The translations under genes and the position numbers were made by a program. From positions 1-42,295 of the forward strand of contig JAHEKY010000018.1 of assembly GCA_024644465.1 (NCBI GenBank): DNA of 42,295 nt, read 5' to 3'. Each line of letters begins with the position of its first letter. Within the stretch, counting starts at the first letter, position 1. Of this stretch, positions 41,141 through 42,295 are shown in pieces. The notes beneath the pieces were generated by a model. That model was given only the letters and a program-made list of their open reading frames with translations, was not told the DNA's origin and did no database searches. This stretch comes from Ilumatobacteraceae bacterium. Its GTDB lineage: Bacteria > Actinomycetota > Acidimicrobiia > Acidimicrobiales > Ilumatobacteraceae.

Positions 41141-41587
41141 TCAGTCCGCGGCGACGACGTCGAGCGTCACCGGGAACGAGACGTCGTGATGCAGCGACGC
41201 CGTGACGGTGTGCTGCCCGGTGGTCTTGATGTGGTCGACGTCGAGCTGGCGGCGATCGAGATCGATGTCGGTCTGCTCCTTGATCGCCTCGACGACGTCG
41301 TTCGCCGTGATCGAGCCGAAGAGCTTGCCTTCCGCGCTTGCCTTCGCGGTGACCGTGATCGTCTTGGGGACCAGCGCGCTGGCGATCAGCGTTGCCGCTT
41401 CGCGCTCGTTCTGGTCCTGCTGGTCGCGCGAGGCGCGCATCTTCGCGGCCTGCTCGATCGCTCCGGTCGAGGCCTTGATGGCATGGCCCTTCGGGAACAG
41501 GAAGTTGCGGGCATAGCCGTCGGACACGTCGACGATGTCGCCGCGCTGGCCGAGGCCGTCGACCTTGCTGCGCAGGATGACGTTCAC
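41141..41587 (-). CDS. rplI: 50S ribosomal protein bL9
   Basis: A 148-residue bL9. [34 protein letters not shown] is the N-terminal rRNA-binding domain (34 residues, given here by its ends M1 to G34), followed by a long charged connecting helix and the C-terminal domain with [15 protein letters not shown]. Length and order are normal. The ATG at 41587 overlaps the rpsR stop by 4 nt. Confidence 0.97.
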   Translation of the reverse strand: MNVILRSKVDGLGQRGDIVDVSDGYARNFLFPKGHAIKASTGAIEQAAKMRASRDQQDQNEREAATLIASALVPKTITVTAKASAEGKLFGSITANDVVEAIKEQTDIDLDRRQLDVDHIKTTGQHTVTASLHHDVSFPVTLDVVAAD

Positions 41588-42039
41588 GACTCCTCCGTCC
41601 CGGCCGCGACCGGCTGATCGCCGGACGCATCCGTCTCGGCGACGTCGACCTGCTCGACCGCGTCGTTCGTCGTCTCGTTGCGGTTCTCGTCGCGCGCCTC
41701 GTCGCGACCGCGGCCACCGTCGCGGCCACCGTCGCGGCCGCCGTCACGGTCACGCCGCCCACCGGTGCGGGTGGACGCGACGCGGGTTGCGTACGGCAAC
41801 AGTGCCATCTCACGGGCGACCTTGATCGCATTGGCGACCTGTCGCTGCTGCTGGAGATCGTTGCCGGCGACGCGGCGGTTCTTGATCTTGGAGCGATCGC
41901 TCATGAAGCGACGGAGCAGATCGACGTCCTTGTAGTCGATGTACTCGGTCTTTTCGATGACGAGGATGCTCGTCTTCTTCTTGAACTTTCGGGGGTTGGC
42001 GTCTCGCGCCGACCGGGCCTTGTTCTTCTTGCTGGCCAT
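41584..42039 (-). CDS. rpsR: 30S ribosomal protein bS18, cysteine-free, with long acidic tail
   Basis: A 151-residue bS18. The core is residues 1-90: [21 protein letters not shown] and [13 protein letters not shown] are diagnostic. The zinc-ligand cysteines of many S18 proteins are absent: the usual CxxC stretch reads SILVIEK, and the usual C-x2-HQR reads NDLQQQRQ. This is a C-minus form. Residues 91-151 are an added tail: a repeated RDGG segment and then an acidic Thr/Glu/Asp-rich end. Normal bS18 is 75-90 residues. It is the only rpsR in this operon. It sits between ssb and rplI. Confidence 0.93.
   Translation of the reverse strand: MASKKNKARSARDANPRKFKKKTSILVIEKTEYIDYKDVDLLRRFMSDRSKIKNRRVAGNDLQQQRQVANAIKVAREMALLPYATRVASTRTGGRRDRDGGRDGGRDGGRGRDEARDENRNETTNDAVEQVDVAETDASGDQPVAAGTEES
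41699..41760. repeat. 12-bp repeats encoding the RDGG tail of bS18
   Basis: The pattern CGTCGCGGCCAC (minus-strand product RDGG) repeats about three times with small changes. It produced the tail extension. Confidence 0.7.
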
Positions 42040-42102
42040 TGATGGTTCCTTACTGGACGTCTTCGTGTTCGAACGATGTGGGGACGGGAATCGGCGCCGG
42101 GC

Positions 42103-42295
<193 letters not shown>

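Overview
The window reads as chromosomal DNA of a high-GC actinobacterium, most likely an Acidimicrobiia/Ilumatobacter-type organism. That taxonomic guess is inference. It rests on very high GC with GTG/TTG starts, a fused CysNC, an LprG-type lipoprotein coupled to an MFS exporter, a MenJ-like reductase, a DUF3052 protein, a mycothiol-type DinB protein, and frequent -10 boxes (TANNNT) 6-7 nt before a start codon, which indicates leaderless mRNAs. No phage, IS element, CRISPR array, rRNA or tRNA was found. Genes are packed tightly, with many 4-nt overlaps and convergent genes ending within 0-30 nt of each other.

Layout. 1-4988 (minus): sulfate assimilation, with an Rrf2 regulator, then cysD, cysNC and a DASS/SLC13-type transporter that runs off the left edge. 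The regulator is separated from cysD by a duplicated palindromic repeat, and a duplicated 18-codon mini-ORF sits between cysD and cysNC. 5043-6901 (minus): acyl-CoA thioesterase II and a 2-hydroxyacid dehydrogenase. 7010-7584 (plus): a probable selenoprotein, a PRXL2/AhpC-TSA-like redoxin with an in-frame UGA at the first position of its CxxC motif. 7585-8961 (minus): a divergent diadenylate-cyclase-fold protein. 9119-12569 (plus): MenJ-like reductase, APH-fold kinase, PhyH dioxygenase. 12573-14810: DM13 protein, EngB, a lipoprotein and a small membrane protein. 14870-16949 (plus): a Ktr/Trk potassium channel pair. 16985-20780: class III aminotransferase, an ABC-2 exporter and a CAP-domain protein. 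20874-21874 (minus): azlC/azlD. 21992-25101 (plus): LprG-type lipoprotein and an MFS exporter with an unusual C-terminal TM, coil and beta-repeat extension. 25130-28060 (plus): trmB, pirin and a homocysteine S-methyltransferase family protein. 28085-30719 (minus): purK, purE, a small TM protein and riboflavin synthase. 30828-38675: assorted metabolic enzymes (mycothiol-type DinB protein, SDR, APH, VC1184-type PLP enzyme, DUF3052, agmatinase family, nitroreductase-SRPBCC fusion, LLM flavin enzyme, methyltransferase). 38754-39515: SpoIIE-type phosphatase. 39523-42295 (minus): the ssb-rpsR-rplI-dnaB replication/ribosome cluster, with ssb cut by the right edge.

Most notable: (1) the UGA-containing redoxin, which would normally be annotated as a truncated gene; (2) the MFS exporter fused to a periplasmic beta-repeat module that also has its own internal Shine-Dalgarno and ATG; (3) a bS18 protein in the main ssb operon that has lost its zinc-ligand cysteines and gained a long acidic tail; (4) widespread leaderless promoter architecture; (5) several strong operator-like palindromes, the best being a 39-bp dyad before the nitroreductase fusion gene.
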